A stretch of DNA of 64,000 nt from CAIYQJ01 sp963717255. GTDB taxonomy: Bacteria > Chloroflexota > Limnocylindria > Limnocylindrales > CSP1-4. A program made the position numbers and the translations under genes. Location: NCBI GenBank assembly GCA_963717255.1, contig CAVQVT010000006.1:310001-374000 (forward strand), given 5' to 3'. The notes below the pieces were generated by a model. It was not told the DNA's origin. It worked only from the letters and a program-made list of their open reading frames with translations, and did not search any database. Shown here one piece after another: positions 32,308-39,106 of this stretch (the first letter of the stretch is position 1; every line of letters begins with the position of its first letter).

Positions 32308-33162
32308 GTGGCCATCGACCGCGTGCTCATCGTGGGGGCGGGATTCATGGGCCACGGCATCGCGCAGGTGGCCGCCGTCTCCGGCCGTGAGGTCCGGCTG
32401 TACGAGCCGGAGCTCGTCCGAGCGGTCGCCGGCCGGGACCGCATCGCGGCGAACCTCGCCAGGCTGGCCGCGAAGGGCCGGCTGGGTCCCGACACCGCCG
32501 ACGCCGCCCTCGCGCGGGTCGTCGCCACCGATGACCTCGGGGCCGTCGGGCCCGTGGACCTCGCCGTCGAGGCCGTCCCGGAGGAGGCTGGCCTGAAGGC
32601 CGCCGTCCTCGCGTCGGTCGACGCGGTCCTCTCGCCGCAGGCGATCCTCGCGACGAACACCAGCTCGATCTCGATCGACCGCCTGGCGGAGGCGATCGGC
32701 GCCGCCCGGCGCCCGCGTTTCCTCGGGCTCCACTTCTTCAGCCCGGTGCCGATCATGCCGCTCGTCGAGATCGTCCGCGGCAGCGCGACGGGCGCCGCGA
32801 CGCTCGAGGCCGCCCGCGCCTTCGCCGAGTCGCTCGGCAAGAAGACGGTCGCGAGCGCGGATCGTCCCGGCTTCATCGTGAACCGGATGCTGATGCCGCT
32901 CCTCGCTGAGGCGATGCGCGTGCTGGAGGAGGGGACGGCGACCGCCGACGACATCGACGCCGGCGCGAAGCTCGGGCTCAACCACCCGATGGGCCCCCTC
33001 GAGCTGGCCGACTTCATCGGCCTCGACGTCTGCCTGGGGATCATGCGGGTGCTCCAGGACGAGCTCGGACCGGCCTACGCGCCGCCGACGAACCTCGTCG
33101 CGCTCGTGGACGCCGGGCACCTGGGACGCAAGAGCGGGCGCGGCTTCCACCCGTACGGCTGA
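32308..33162 (+). CDS. 3-hydroxyacyl-CoA dehydrogenase
   Basis: The 284-residue NAD-dependent enzyme oxidises 3-hydroxyacyl-CoA (or 3-hydroxybutyryl-CoA). It shows the nucleotide loop VLIVGAGFMGHGIAQVAA, NTSSISIDRLA, the catalytic histidine in GLHFFSPVPIMPLVEI, the glutamate in that strand, and VNRMLMPLLAEAMRVLEEG with GPLELADFIGLD. GTG 32308 lies one base after the meaB stop with AGGAGG 4-5 nt upstream, so it is part of the same operon. Confidence 0.92.
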   Translation: MAIDRVLIVGAGFMGHGIAQVAAVSGREVRLYEPELVRAVAGRDRIAANLARLAAKGRLGPDTADAALARVVATDDLGAVGPVDLAVEAVPEEAGLKAAVLASVDAVLSPQAILATNTSSISIDRLAEAIGAARRPRFLGLHFFSPVPIMPLVEIVRGSATGAATLEAARAFAESLGKKTVASADRPGFIVNRMLMPLLAEAMRVLEEGTATADDIDAGAKLGLNHPMGPLELADFIGLDVCLGIMRVLQDELGPAYAPPTNLVALVDAGHLGRKSGRGFHPYG

Positions 33163-33211
33163 CGCGGCGTTCGCGCAAACGGCTGGCTCCGGCGGGCCGC
33201 GACGGGTGGGC

Positions 33212-33217
33212 TAGACT
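33212..33217 (+). promoter_or_regulatory. -10 box TAGACT of a leaderless gene
   Basis: Seven nt before the thiolase ATG at 33225. Confidence 0.6.
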
Positions 33218-33224
33218 CGTCCCG

Positions 33225-34472
33225 ATGCCCGCGCACCACCCGTCGCCCGACGACGTCCTCATCGTCTCGGCCGTCCGGACCCCCGTCGGCCGGTTCGGCG
33301 GCGCGTTCACGGGCGTGCCCGCCACGACGCTCGGCGGCCACGCGATCCGGGCAGCGGTCGAGCGCGCCGGACTCCCACCCGGCGCCGCCGTGGACGAGGT
33401 GCTCATGGGGAACGTCCTCGGCGCCGGGATCGGCCAGGCGCCCGCGCGCCGGGCCGCGCTCGCCGGCGGGCTGCCCGACTCGACGCCCGCCACGGCCGTC
33501 AACCGCGTCTGCGGCTCCGGCCTGAAGGCGCTGATGATCGCTGCGGCGGAGATCCGCGCGGGCGACGCGGAGATCGTCGTCGCGGGCGGGATGGAGAGCA
33601 TGTCGCGCGCGCCGTACCTGCTCGACCGGGCGCGGTTCGGCTACCGCCTCGGCGACGGCACGCTGCGCGATGGCGCGATCGCGGACGGCCTCTGGTGCTC
33701 GTTCGAGGACTGCCACATGGGGACGCACGCAGAGCGCGTGGCGATTCGCGAGTCCGTCTCGCGCGCGGACCAGGACGCGTTCGCGCTGCGCTCCCACGAG
33801 CGCGCGGTCGCTGCCGCGGACGCGGGCCGCTTCGACGACGAGATCGTCCCGGTGACGGTGGCCGACGCGAAGGGACACGAGACGGTCGTCGCCGCCGACG
33901 AGACGCCGCGCCGTGACTCGACACTCGACGCGCTGGCGAGACTGCGCCCGGCCTTCCCGCCCCCGGTCGACCCCGAGGGAGACGGGGAGGCGGGCACGGT
34001 CACCGCCGGCAACGCCCCCGGCCTCTCGGATGGGGCCGCCGCGACCGTGCTCGCGAGCCGCGCGACGGCCGACCGGCTCGGCCTGCGCCCGCTCGCCCGC
34101 ATCGTCGGCTACGCGCAGGCGGAGGTCGCCCCGCGGTGGCTCTTCCTCGCGCCCATCGAGGGGGTCCGCCGGCTGGTCGAGCGGACCGGCGTCGGGCTCG
34201 ACGAGGTCGACCTGGTCGAGCTCAACGAGGCATTCGCGGCGCAGGCGCTGGCCGACATCCGCGGGCTCGGCCTCGACGAGGACCGTGTGAACGTCAACGG
34301 GGGCGCGATCGCGCTCGGCCACCCGATCGGGGCGAGCGGCGCGCGCATCGTCGCGACGCTCGTCCACGAGCTGCGGCGGCGCGATGGCCGCTACGGGATC
34401 GCGGCGCTCTGCCTCGGCGGTGGAGGATCCGTGGCCATGCTCGTGGAGGCGGAGCCGGCGGGCGCCGGCTGA
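33225..34472 (+). CDS. Acetyl-CoA C-acetyltransferase (thiolase)
   Basis: The 415-residue thiolase has the nucleophilic cysteine in NRVCGSGLKAL, the histidine in NGGAIALGHPIGASGAR and the second cysteine in ALCLGGGGS. Together with the upstream 3-hydroxyacyl-CoA dehydrogenase it completes the last steps of beta-oxidation or the first steps of a C4 acyl-CoA pathway. It has its own promoter but follows the same strand, 62 nt downstream. Confidence 0.93.
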   Translation: MPAHHPSPDDVLIVSAVRTPVGRFGGAFTGVPATTLGGHAIRAAVERAGLPPGAAVDEVLMGNVLGAGIGQAPARRAALAGGLPDSTPATAVNRVCGSGLKALMIAAAEIRAGDAEIVVAGGMESMSRAPYLLDRARFGYRLGDGTLRDGAIADGLWCSFEDCHMGTHAERVAIRESVSRADQDAFALRSHERAVAAADAGRFDDEIVPVTVADAKGHETVVAADETPRRDSTLDALARLRPAFPPPVDPEGDGEAGTVTAGNAPGLSDGAAATVLASRATADRLGLRPLARIVGYAQAEVAPRWLFLAPIEGVRRLVERTGVGLDEVDLVELNEAFAAQALADIRGLGLDEDRVNVNGGAIALGHPIGASGARIVATLVHELRRRDGRYGIAALCLGGGGSVAMLVEAEPAGAG

Positions 34473-34558
34473 CCATCCGACCGTGAACCCGCCCGTGCGC
34501 CCGAGCGCGGGGCGGCCCAGCCGGCGGGGAGACCGGCCGATCCGAGGGAGGAATCACG

Positions 34559-34720
34559 ATGACCGACGCGCAGGCCGGCGGAACCATGCTCGATCTCTCT
34601 GCTTCGGAGGCCGAGACCGTCGTCGAGGCGCTGAAGATGCTCCTCTCGACGCTCGGCCGCGAGGATGCCGACCAGATCCAGGAGATCAAGGCGCTCCTGG
34701 CGCGGCTCACCCCGGCCTGA
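34559..34720 (+). CDS. Small helical protein, 53 aa
   Basis: A 53-residue ORF with ATG preceded by a strong GGGAGGAATCACG site; the product (start MTDAQAGGTMLDLSASEAET) is predicted to be two helices, acidic and Leu-rich. No family recognised. It is followed 12 nt later by another tiny ORF that overlaps a zincin gene, suggesting one transcript. Confidence 0.6.
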   Translation: MTDAQAGGTMLDLSASEAETVVEALKMLLSTLGREDADQIQEIKALLARLTPA

Positions 34721-34732
34721 CCGCTGCACGAG

Positions 34733-34864
34733 ATGACGACCCCGGTCGCGCCGCCCGGCGAGGCGTCCACCTTCCACCACCTCATCGGCGGCGACTTCAG
34801 CGGGAAGCTCCGGCGCGCCCGGATCGACAACCAGCCCGCCGGCGGGGTCCCCGGAGAGACGTGA
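34733..34864 (+). CDS. Tiny ORF, 43 aa, coupled to the zincin gene
   Basis: An ATG-initiated 43-codon frame (start MTTPVAPPGEASTFHHLIGG) whose TGA overlaps the GTG of the next gene (GTGA). The exact overlap suggests translational coupling and supports coding, although the ribosome binding site is weak (CACGAG). Confidence 0.45.
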   Translation: MTTPVAPPGEASTFHHLIGGDFSGKLRRARIDNQPAGGVPGET

Positions 34865-35286
34865 CGGACGACCCGCACCAGACCGGCACCGACCCGGAGG
34901 ACGCGGCGCGCGACGCGTTCGCGGACCTCGTGTTCTCGACCGTCGACGGACTCCGCGTCGCTCTCCAGGAGCCGTACGCGACGCAGCTCGGCGAGGTCGC
35001 GTTCATCACCGAGGACGAGCCGCCGGCCGAGAAGCGGCCACCCGGCGCGACGCTCTACGGCCTCTTCGAGGGCGTCCCGCGCAACCGGTGGGCGGCCGAC
35101 TGGGCAGTCGTCCCCGCGAAGATCACGATCTATCGCCGGCCGCACGAGTGGTTCTTCCGGGACCCCGCGGCGCGGGCCGGGGCGGTCGCGTCCACCGTCC
35201 GCCACGAGGTCGCGCACTACTTCGGGACCGACGAGGAGGGGATCCGCGCCATCGAGCGCGAGAGCCGGACCGGTCCGCCGCGGTAG
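34861..35286 (+). CDS. Zincin-like metallopeptidase-family protein (second paralogue)
   Basis: The 141-residue protein shares the plan of 25720-26196: VAFITEDEPPAEKR, ATLYGLFEGVPR, KITIYRRPHEWF and an HExxH motif in TVRHEVAHYFGTDEEG. It is a minimal zincin of unproven activity. The GTG lies in a GTGA overlap with the tiny upstream ORF; GGAGAG is just upstream. Confidence 0.82.
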   Translation: MTDDPHQTGTDPEDAARDAFADLVFSTVDGLRVALQEPYATQLGEVAFITEDEPPAEKRPPGATLYGLFEGVPRNRWAADWAVVPAKITIYRRPHEWFFRDPAARAGAVASTVRHEVAHYFGTDEEGIRAIERESRTGPPR

Positions 35287-35411
35287 GGGACGGGGGCCAG
35301 GCGCGGGCGCATCCGGCGTCCGGCGGCGCGCCCGCCGGGCCGTCCGCGACCACGTCGCCGGCAGCCGCAGGGACCGGGTCGGCCTGCCCCGCGGCGCGCG
35401 TCGACCTGATG

Positions 35412-35417
35412 TATCCT
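35412..35417 (+). promoter_or_regulatory. -10 box TATCCT of tRNA-Lys
   Basis: Ends 6 nt before the first base of the mature tRNA, so the predicted transcription start coincides with the mature 5' end. Confidence 0.5.
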
Positions 35418-35423
35418 CCCCGC

Positions 35424-35498
35424 GGGCCGGTAGCTCAACGGTAGAGCAAGTGACTCTTAATCACTAGGTTCAGGGTTCGAGTCCCTGCCGGCTCACCA
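35424..35498 (+). tRNA. tRNA-Lys (anticodon CTT)
   Basis: The 75-nt cloverleaf has acceptor GGGCCGG/CCGGCTC with one G-U pair, D stem GCTC/GAGC, a perfect anticodon stem AGTGA/TCACT with loop CTCTTAA (CTT at 35456-35458), T arm CAGGG-TTCGAGT-CCCTG and encoded CCA. Its 3' side borders an integrase relic. Confidence 0.95.
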
Positions 35499-35515
35499 GC
35501 CTCGCACGCACCAAC

Positions 35516-35544
35516 GAGGCCCCCGGTGCCCATCCGGGGGCCTC
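35516..35544 (+). terminator. tRNA-Lys terminator
   Basis: GAGGCCCCCGG pairs perfectly with CCGGGGGCCTC across a 7-nt loop and is followed by TCAATT, 17 nt after the tRNA. Confidence 0.75.
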
Positions 35545-35610
35545 TCAATTCCGGGGTGTACCCCACGGTCGACCCCACCTGGTGATGCTCCCAGGTGACG
35601 ATGCGACTCC

Positions 35611-35934
35611 TCATGTCGCCCGAGCGAGCGGGAGACCGTGAGGAACGGGAGCCCCGCCCGCCCGAAGCCGGTCGAGCCGCTGGCGCTGCTCGCGCAACGC
35701 CTCCGCCACCGTCGGGCCGACGTTGATCGTCCGGCGGCTGAGGTCGGTCTTCGGGGCCGCTCGTTCACCGTCGTGGAGACTGCTCTGCACGGTGAGCGTC
35801 CGCGCGTCGAGGTCGACGTGGCCGCCGGCGCATCCAGGACCGTACGACGGAGACGCGTCGCCGGCCTGCGGGCCCCGTTCCCGGGGGGTGACCGCGACCG
35901 ACACCGGCGCGGTGCCCGCCGAGGAGTGGGGCAC
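35611..35934 (-). pseudogene. Tyrosine-recombinase (integrase) relic beside tRNA-Lys
   Basis: The frame contains HVDLDARTLTVQSSLHDGER, then APKTDLSRRTINVGPTVAEA and LREQRQRL, which match the beta-sheet and helix between the first and second catalytic residues of phage-type integrases. The preceding TGxRxGE segment and everything after LREQRQRL are scrambled or lost, so the catalytic R, H-x-x-R and Y are absent. Orientation toward a tRNA 3' end is typical of an integrated element's attachment site. No second attachment site is seen in the window. Confidence 0.65.
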
Positions 35935-35950
35935 CAGGAGTCCAGAGACG

Positions 35951-37078
35951 CTAGCCCGCGCCCGGTGTGTTCGCAGCTTCGGCGTCGAGCGATCGGCCGG
36001 TCCTGCCGTCGAACAGGTGCAGCCGGTCGAGCGGGATGCTGCAGTCGACGTCGTCTCCTGCCCGGACGCCGTCGGCTGGGTCGTCGAGAGCCGTCAGCTC
36101 GAGGTCGCCGACACGCACGTGGACCAGGACCCGGTGACCGAGGTACTCGACGAGATCGCACCGGCCGCGGAACACCGCGTCGCCGTGCCCCGGCGGCGAG
36201 GCGACCCGCATGTGCTCGGGCCGGATGCCGACGATCACCGGCGGGGCGATCGCGCCGGACGCCGGACCGGCCATGCGTCCGGGCGTGGGCAGGGTGAGCG
36301 GCCCCGATCGAAGGACAGGGCGGTCGCCGGCCCGCTCGAGGGTCATCTCGACGAGGTTCATCGGCGGGCTGCCGACGAACCCCGCCACGAAGACGTTGGC
36401 CGGGTGCTCGTAGAGCGTGCGCGGCGAGCCGGCCTGTTGCAGCGTTCCGGCATCCATCACCGCCACCCTGGTCGCGATCGCGAGGGCCTCGGCCTGGTCG
36501 TGGGTCACGGAGATGATCGTGGCCCGCAGCTCCCGGTGGAGTCGTCCGAGCTCCGCCCGGGCGTCGAGACGCTGGCGTGCGTCCAGGTGCGAGAGGGCAT
36601 CGTCGAGCAGGAACACCGCCGGCGCGTCGCGGACGACCGCCCGCCCGAGGGCGACGTGCTGGGCTTCGCCGGCCGCGAGCCCGGCCGGCCTCCGTTCGAG
36701 CAGGCGGCCCAGCTCCATCGACGCGGCGACGGCGGAGACACGGCGCCGGATCTCGTCCGCGGGCGTGCGGTGGACGCGGAGGGCGAAGCCGAGGTTCTCC
36801 CGGACCAGCAGGTGCGGGTACAGGGCGTAGTCCTCGAAGACCATCGCGACGTCGCGCTCGCCCGGCGCGATGCCGTTGACGACCCGCCCGTCGATGCTGA
36901 TCGTCCCGTCATCGGGGGCCTCGAGCCCGGCGATGAGACGGAGCACCGTCGTCTTCCCGCAGCCGGACGGGCCGACGATCGCGAGGACCTCGCCATCAGC
37001 CACCTCGATGCTCAGGTCCTGGACTGCGACGACGTCCCGGAAGCGCTTCGAGACGTGCTCGAGGGTCACCGATGTCAC
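35951..37078 (-). CDS. MalK/UgpC-type sugar ABC transporter ATPase with altered catalytic motifs
   Basis: The 375-residue protein has an ABC domain (Walker A VGPSGCGKTT, D-loop SHLDA, H-loop SVTHDQAEAL) and a C-terminal TOBE/MalK regulatory domain with IVGIRPEHMRV. Key positions diverge: the Q-loop reads MVFEDYALYPH (Q to E), the signature LSGGQ reads LAAGE, and Walker B ends LLDDALS instead of MDEPLS (catalytic E to D). No permease or binding-protein gene is nearby. It may be a degraded or regulatory ATPase. It lies between an integrase relic and a DUF2161 gene. Confidence 0.85.
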   Translation of the reverse strand: MTSVTLEHVSKRFRDVVAVQDLSIEVADGEVLAIVGPSGCGKTTVLRLIAGLEAPDDGTISIDGRVVNGIAPGERDVAMVFEDYALYPHLLVRENLGFALRVHRTPADEIRRRVSAVAASMELGRLLERRPAGLAAGEAQHVALGRAVVRDAPAVFLLDDALSHLDARQRLDARAELGRLHRELRATIISVTHDQAEALAIATRVAVMDAGTLQQAGSPRTLYEHPANVFVAGFVGSPPMNLVEMTLERAGDRPVLRSGPLTLPTPGRMAGPASGAIAPPVIVGIRPEHMRVASPPGHGDAVFRGRCDLVEYLGHRVLVHVRVGDLELTALDDPADGVRAGDDVDCSIPLDRLHLFDGRTGRSLDAEAANTPGAG

Positions 37079-37420
37079 TGCGCAGCCTCTGCGGTGCCGT
37101 GATCCGACGTCGATCGTCGCCCCGCCGCAGCCTCTCGCCCTCTCCGGGCGACCTGCCGCCGGCGACGCGGCGGGTCCTGGAGGCGCGGCGGCGGGATGCG
37201 CCCGGGAGACTCCCGGGCCGTTCCCATTCTCCTACGGCGGCACAGACCCCCAGGGGCCGGCACGCCTCGCCGTCCGTCGCCGCGCTACGGCTCCGTGCCC
37301 TCGGGACGATCCCGCCCGGAGGGCAGCCGACCAGCTCCGCCGGGTCGATGACAGAGGAGCAGGGTCGGAAGGCTGCAGGATCGCCGCCCACGACGGTGGA
37401 GCCCGTGGCACGGTAACCGC
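37079..37420. other. 342-base divergent intergenic region
   Basis: No gene is credible. GCCCGGGA at 37200-37207 pairs with 37211-37218 across GAC, giving an 8-bp hairpin between the divergent ABC and DUF2161 genes. No TAnnnT box sits at the usual distance from either start. Confidence 0.45.
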
Positions 37421-38086
37421 GTGAACGCGTCGCGAGCCGCCGTGCCCGAGGCCGCGCTGTACGGACCCGTGAAGGCGCTGCTGGAGGCCCAGGGCTACGT
37501 CGTCAAGGGCGAGATCGTGGGCTGCGACGTCGTCGGCGTCCGCGGCGAGGAGCCGCCGGTGGTGGTCGAGCTGAAGCGGGCCTTCGGACTCGCGCTCGTG
37601 CTGCAGGGCATCGACCGGCTCGCCCTGACCGATGCCGTCTACCTCGCCGTCGGGGCATGGCCGCGCCGGCCCGCCGCCGTCCTGAGGCTCTGCCGTCGCG
37701 TCGGCCTGGGCCTCATCGTGGTCGCCGGCGAACGTGCAGACGTGGTGCTCGATCCCCTGCCATACCGGCCACGCACGAGCCGGGGGCGGACGGCCCGACT
37801 CCTCGACGAGCATCGCCGCCGGGTCGGCGATCCGACCGGCGGGGGCTCCGTGCGGCGTCCGATCATGACCGCGTACCGACAGGAAGCCCTGCGCTGCGCC
37901 GGCAGGCTCGAGGCCGGTCCGGCGACGCTCCGGGCGATCCGCGCCGAGGGCGACGTGCCGCACGCGGGTCGCATCCTGCAGGCGAACGTCTACGGCTGGT
38001 TCGAGCGCGTCGAGCGCGGCGTCTACGTCCTCTCGCCCCGTGGGCGACGCGCCCTCGAGGACGATCGCCCTGGACTGCCTCGCTAG
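37421..38086 (+). CDS. DUF2161 protein (PD-(D/E)xK nuclease-like)
   Basis: The 221-residue protein has the DUF2161 pattern AALYGPVKALLEAQGYVVKG, GCDVVGVRGEEPPVVVELKR (D and E-x-K of the nuclease core) and FGLALVLQGIDRLALTDAVY. The C-terminal half contains a winged-helix-like segment (RAIRAEGDVPHAGRILQANV). The family is annotated as PD-(D/E)xK-type phosphodiesterase; substrate is unknown. GTG start, no strong ribosome binding site. Confidence 0.82.
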   Translation: MNASRAAVPEAALYGPVKALLEAQGYVVKGEIVGCDVVGVRGEEPPVVVELKRAFGLALVLQGIDRLALTDAVYLAVGAWPRRPAAVLRLCRRVGLGLIVVAGERADVVLDPLPYRPRTSRGRTARLLDEHRRRVGDPTGGGSVRRPIMTAYRQEALRCAGRLEAGPATLRAIRAEGDVPHAGRILQANVYGWFERVERGVYVLSPRGRRALEDDRPGLPR

Positions 38087-38153
38087 CCCGGCGGGATCCG
38101 CCCGTCCCGCGGGCGCGATGGGCGCGCGCCGGGCGCCCCGCTCTCCTTGGAGG

Positions 38154-38846
38154 TCAGCCCCGCCCTCGGGTCGCTGCCCGATGCCTCGCCCGCAGGACGA
38201 ATTCGCGAAGCCCGCTGGTGCGACCCTCGACGGCCGTCTCGCCGGCCGCGATCGCCGCCGCCAGGTCCGCGAGGGTCTCTCCCCGGTAGCGCGTGATGCC
38301 CCGCCCGACGTCGGCGGGCCGGTGTGCGTCGGAGCCACCGACGACCGCGTATCCGGCATCGACCGCGAGCTTCTCGACCCGGCGACGGTAGCCGGGCAGC
38401 CACGCCACCCGCGAGTTGAAGCCCTCGACCGCATCGGGCCGGCGCTCCGGCGGACCCTGCGCGAGGGCCTCGAGGATCGTCCCCGATGCCGAGTTCGGCA
38501 TCGAGAGCAGGGGATGGGCGACGATGGCGATCCCGCCCTGGGCGTGGACCTCGGCGACCGTGTCCCCGAGGCTGCCTCCCGGCGCGACGAGCGAGCGGAG
38601 CCCGAGGCCGAGGACGTGGCCCTCGCGCGTCGTGATCTCCTCGCCGACGACGAGCGTCAGGCCGAGATCGGCTCCGCGAGCGACGAGCTCCGCGGCGATG
38701 TCGATCCGGTCGTGGTCGGTGAGGCCGACGAGGTCGAGGCCCGCGGCAGGAAGCGCGGCGAGGAAGGCCGTGAGGGTGCCCGCGATCGCCCTGTTGCCGA
38801 CGGGGTGGACATGGAGATCGGCCCGGCCGAGCGTGGTGGCGGACAT
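38154..38846 (-). CDS. PHP-domain metal-dependent phosphoesterase
   Basis: The 230-residue protein has the four PHP metal motifs: RADLHVHP, GLTDHDRID, IVAHPLLS and VVGGSDAHRP. It is a stand-alone PHP phosphoesterase (YciV/TrpH-like family), possibly acting on nucleotides or sugar phosphates. The ATG is fixed by a TACCGT box 7 nt upstream. Confidence 0.87.
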   Translation of the reverse strand: MSATTLGRADLHVHPVGNRAIAGTLTAFLAALPAAGLDLVGLTDHDRIDIAAELVARGADLGLTLVVGEEITTREGHVLGLGLRSLVAPGGSLGDTVAEVHAQGGIAIVAHPLLSMPNSASGTILEALAQGPPERRPDAVEGFNSRVAWLPGYRRRVEKLAVDAGYAVVGGSDAHRPADVGRGITRYRGETLADLAAAIAAGETAVEGRTSGLREFVLRARHRAATRGRG

Positions 38847-38853
38847 CGAGGCG

Positions 38854-38859
38854 ACGGTA
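38854..38859 (-). promoter_or_regulatory. -10 box TACCGT of a leaderless gene
   Basis: Seven nt before the PHP ATG at 38846. Confidence 0.5.
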
Positions 38860-39007
38860 GGCGAGCCCCGACCCATGGTCAAGGCGGCCGGCCTCGAGCG
38901 CCGCGGCTGCTCCCCTCGCGGGAAGGGGTGCGCGCCGGGCGTCCGGGACGTCCGCGGTGACCTCAGGCCCTGTCGCGCTCGCCGTCGTGAGACCACGATC
39001 GCCCCGA

Positions 39008-39081
39008 GCGGGAGGCTTGGACGCGCGGCCCACATGCGTGCCGCCGGGACCGCGCCGAGCCACTGGCGAGGCCGACCCGCG
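39008..39081 (+). promoter_or_regulatory. 74-nt leader element, copy 2
   Basis: An ungapped 85%-identical counterpart of 3955-4028, here upstream of the kelch/discoidin gene; the same invariant blocks are present and an AGGAG site follows before the ATG. Confidence 0.5.
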
Positions 39082-39106
39082 GTGACGCGTCCCAGGAGCG
39101 TGCGAG

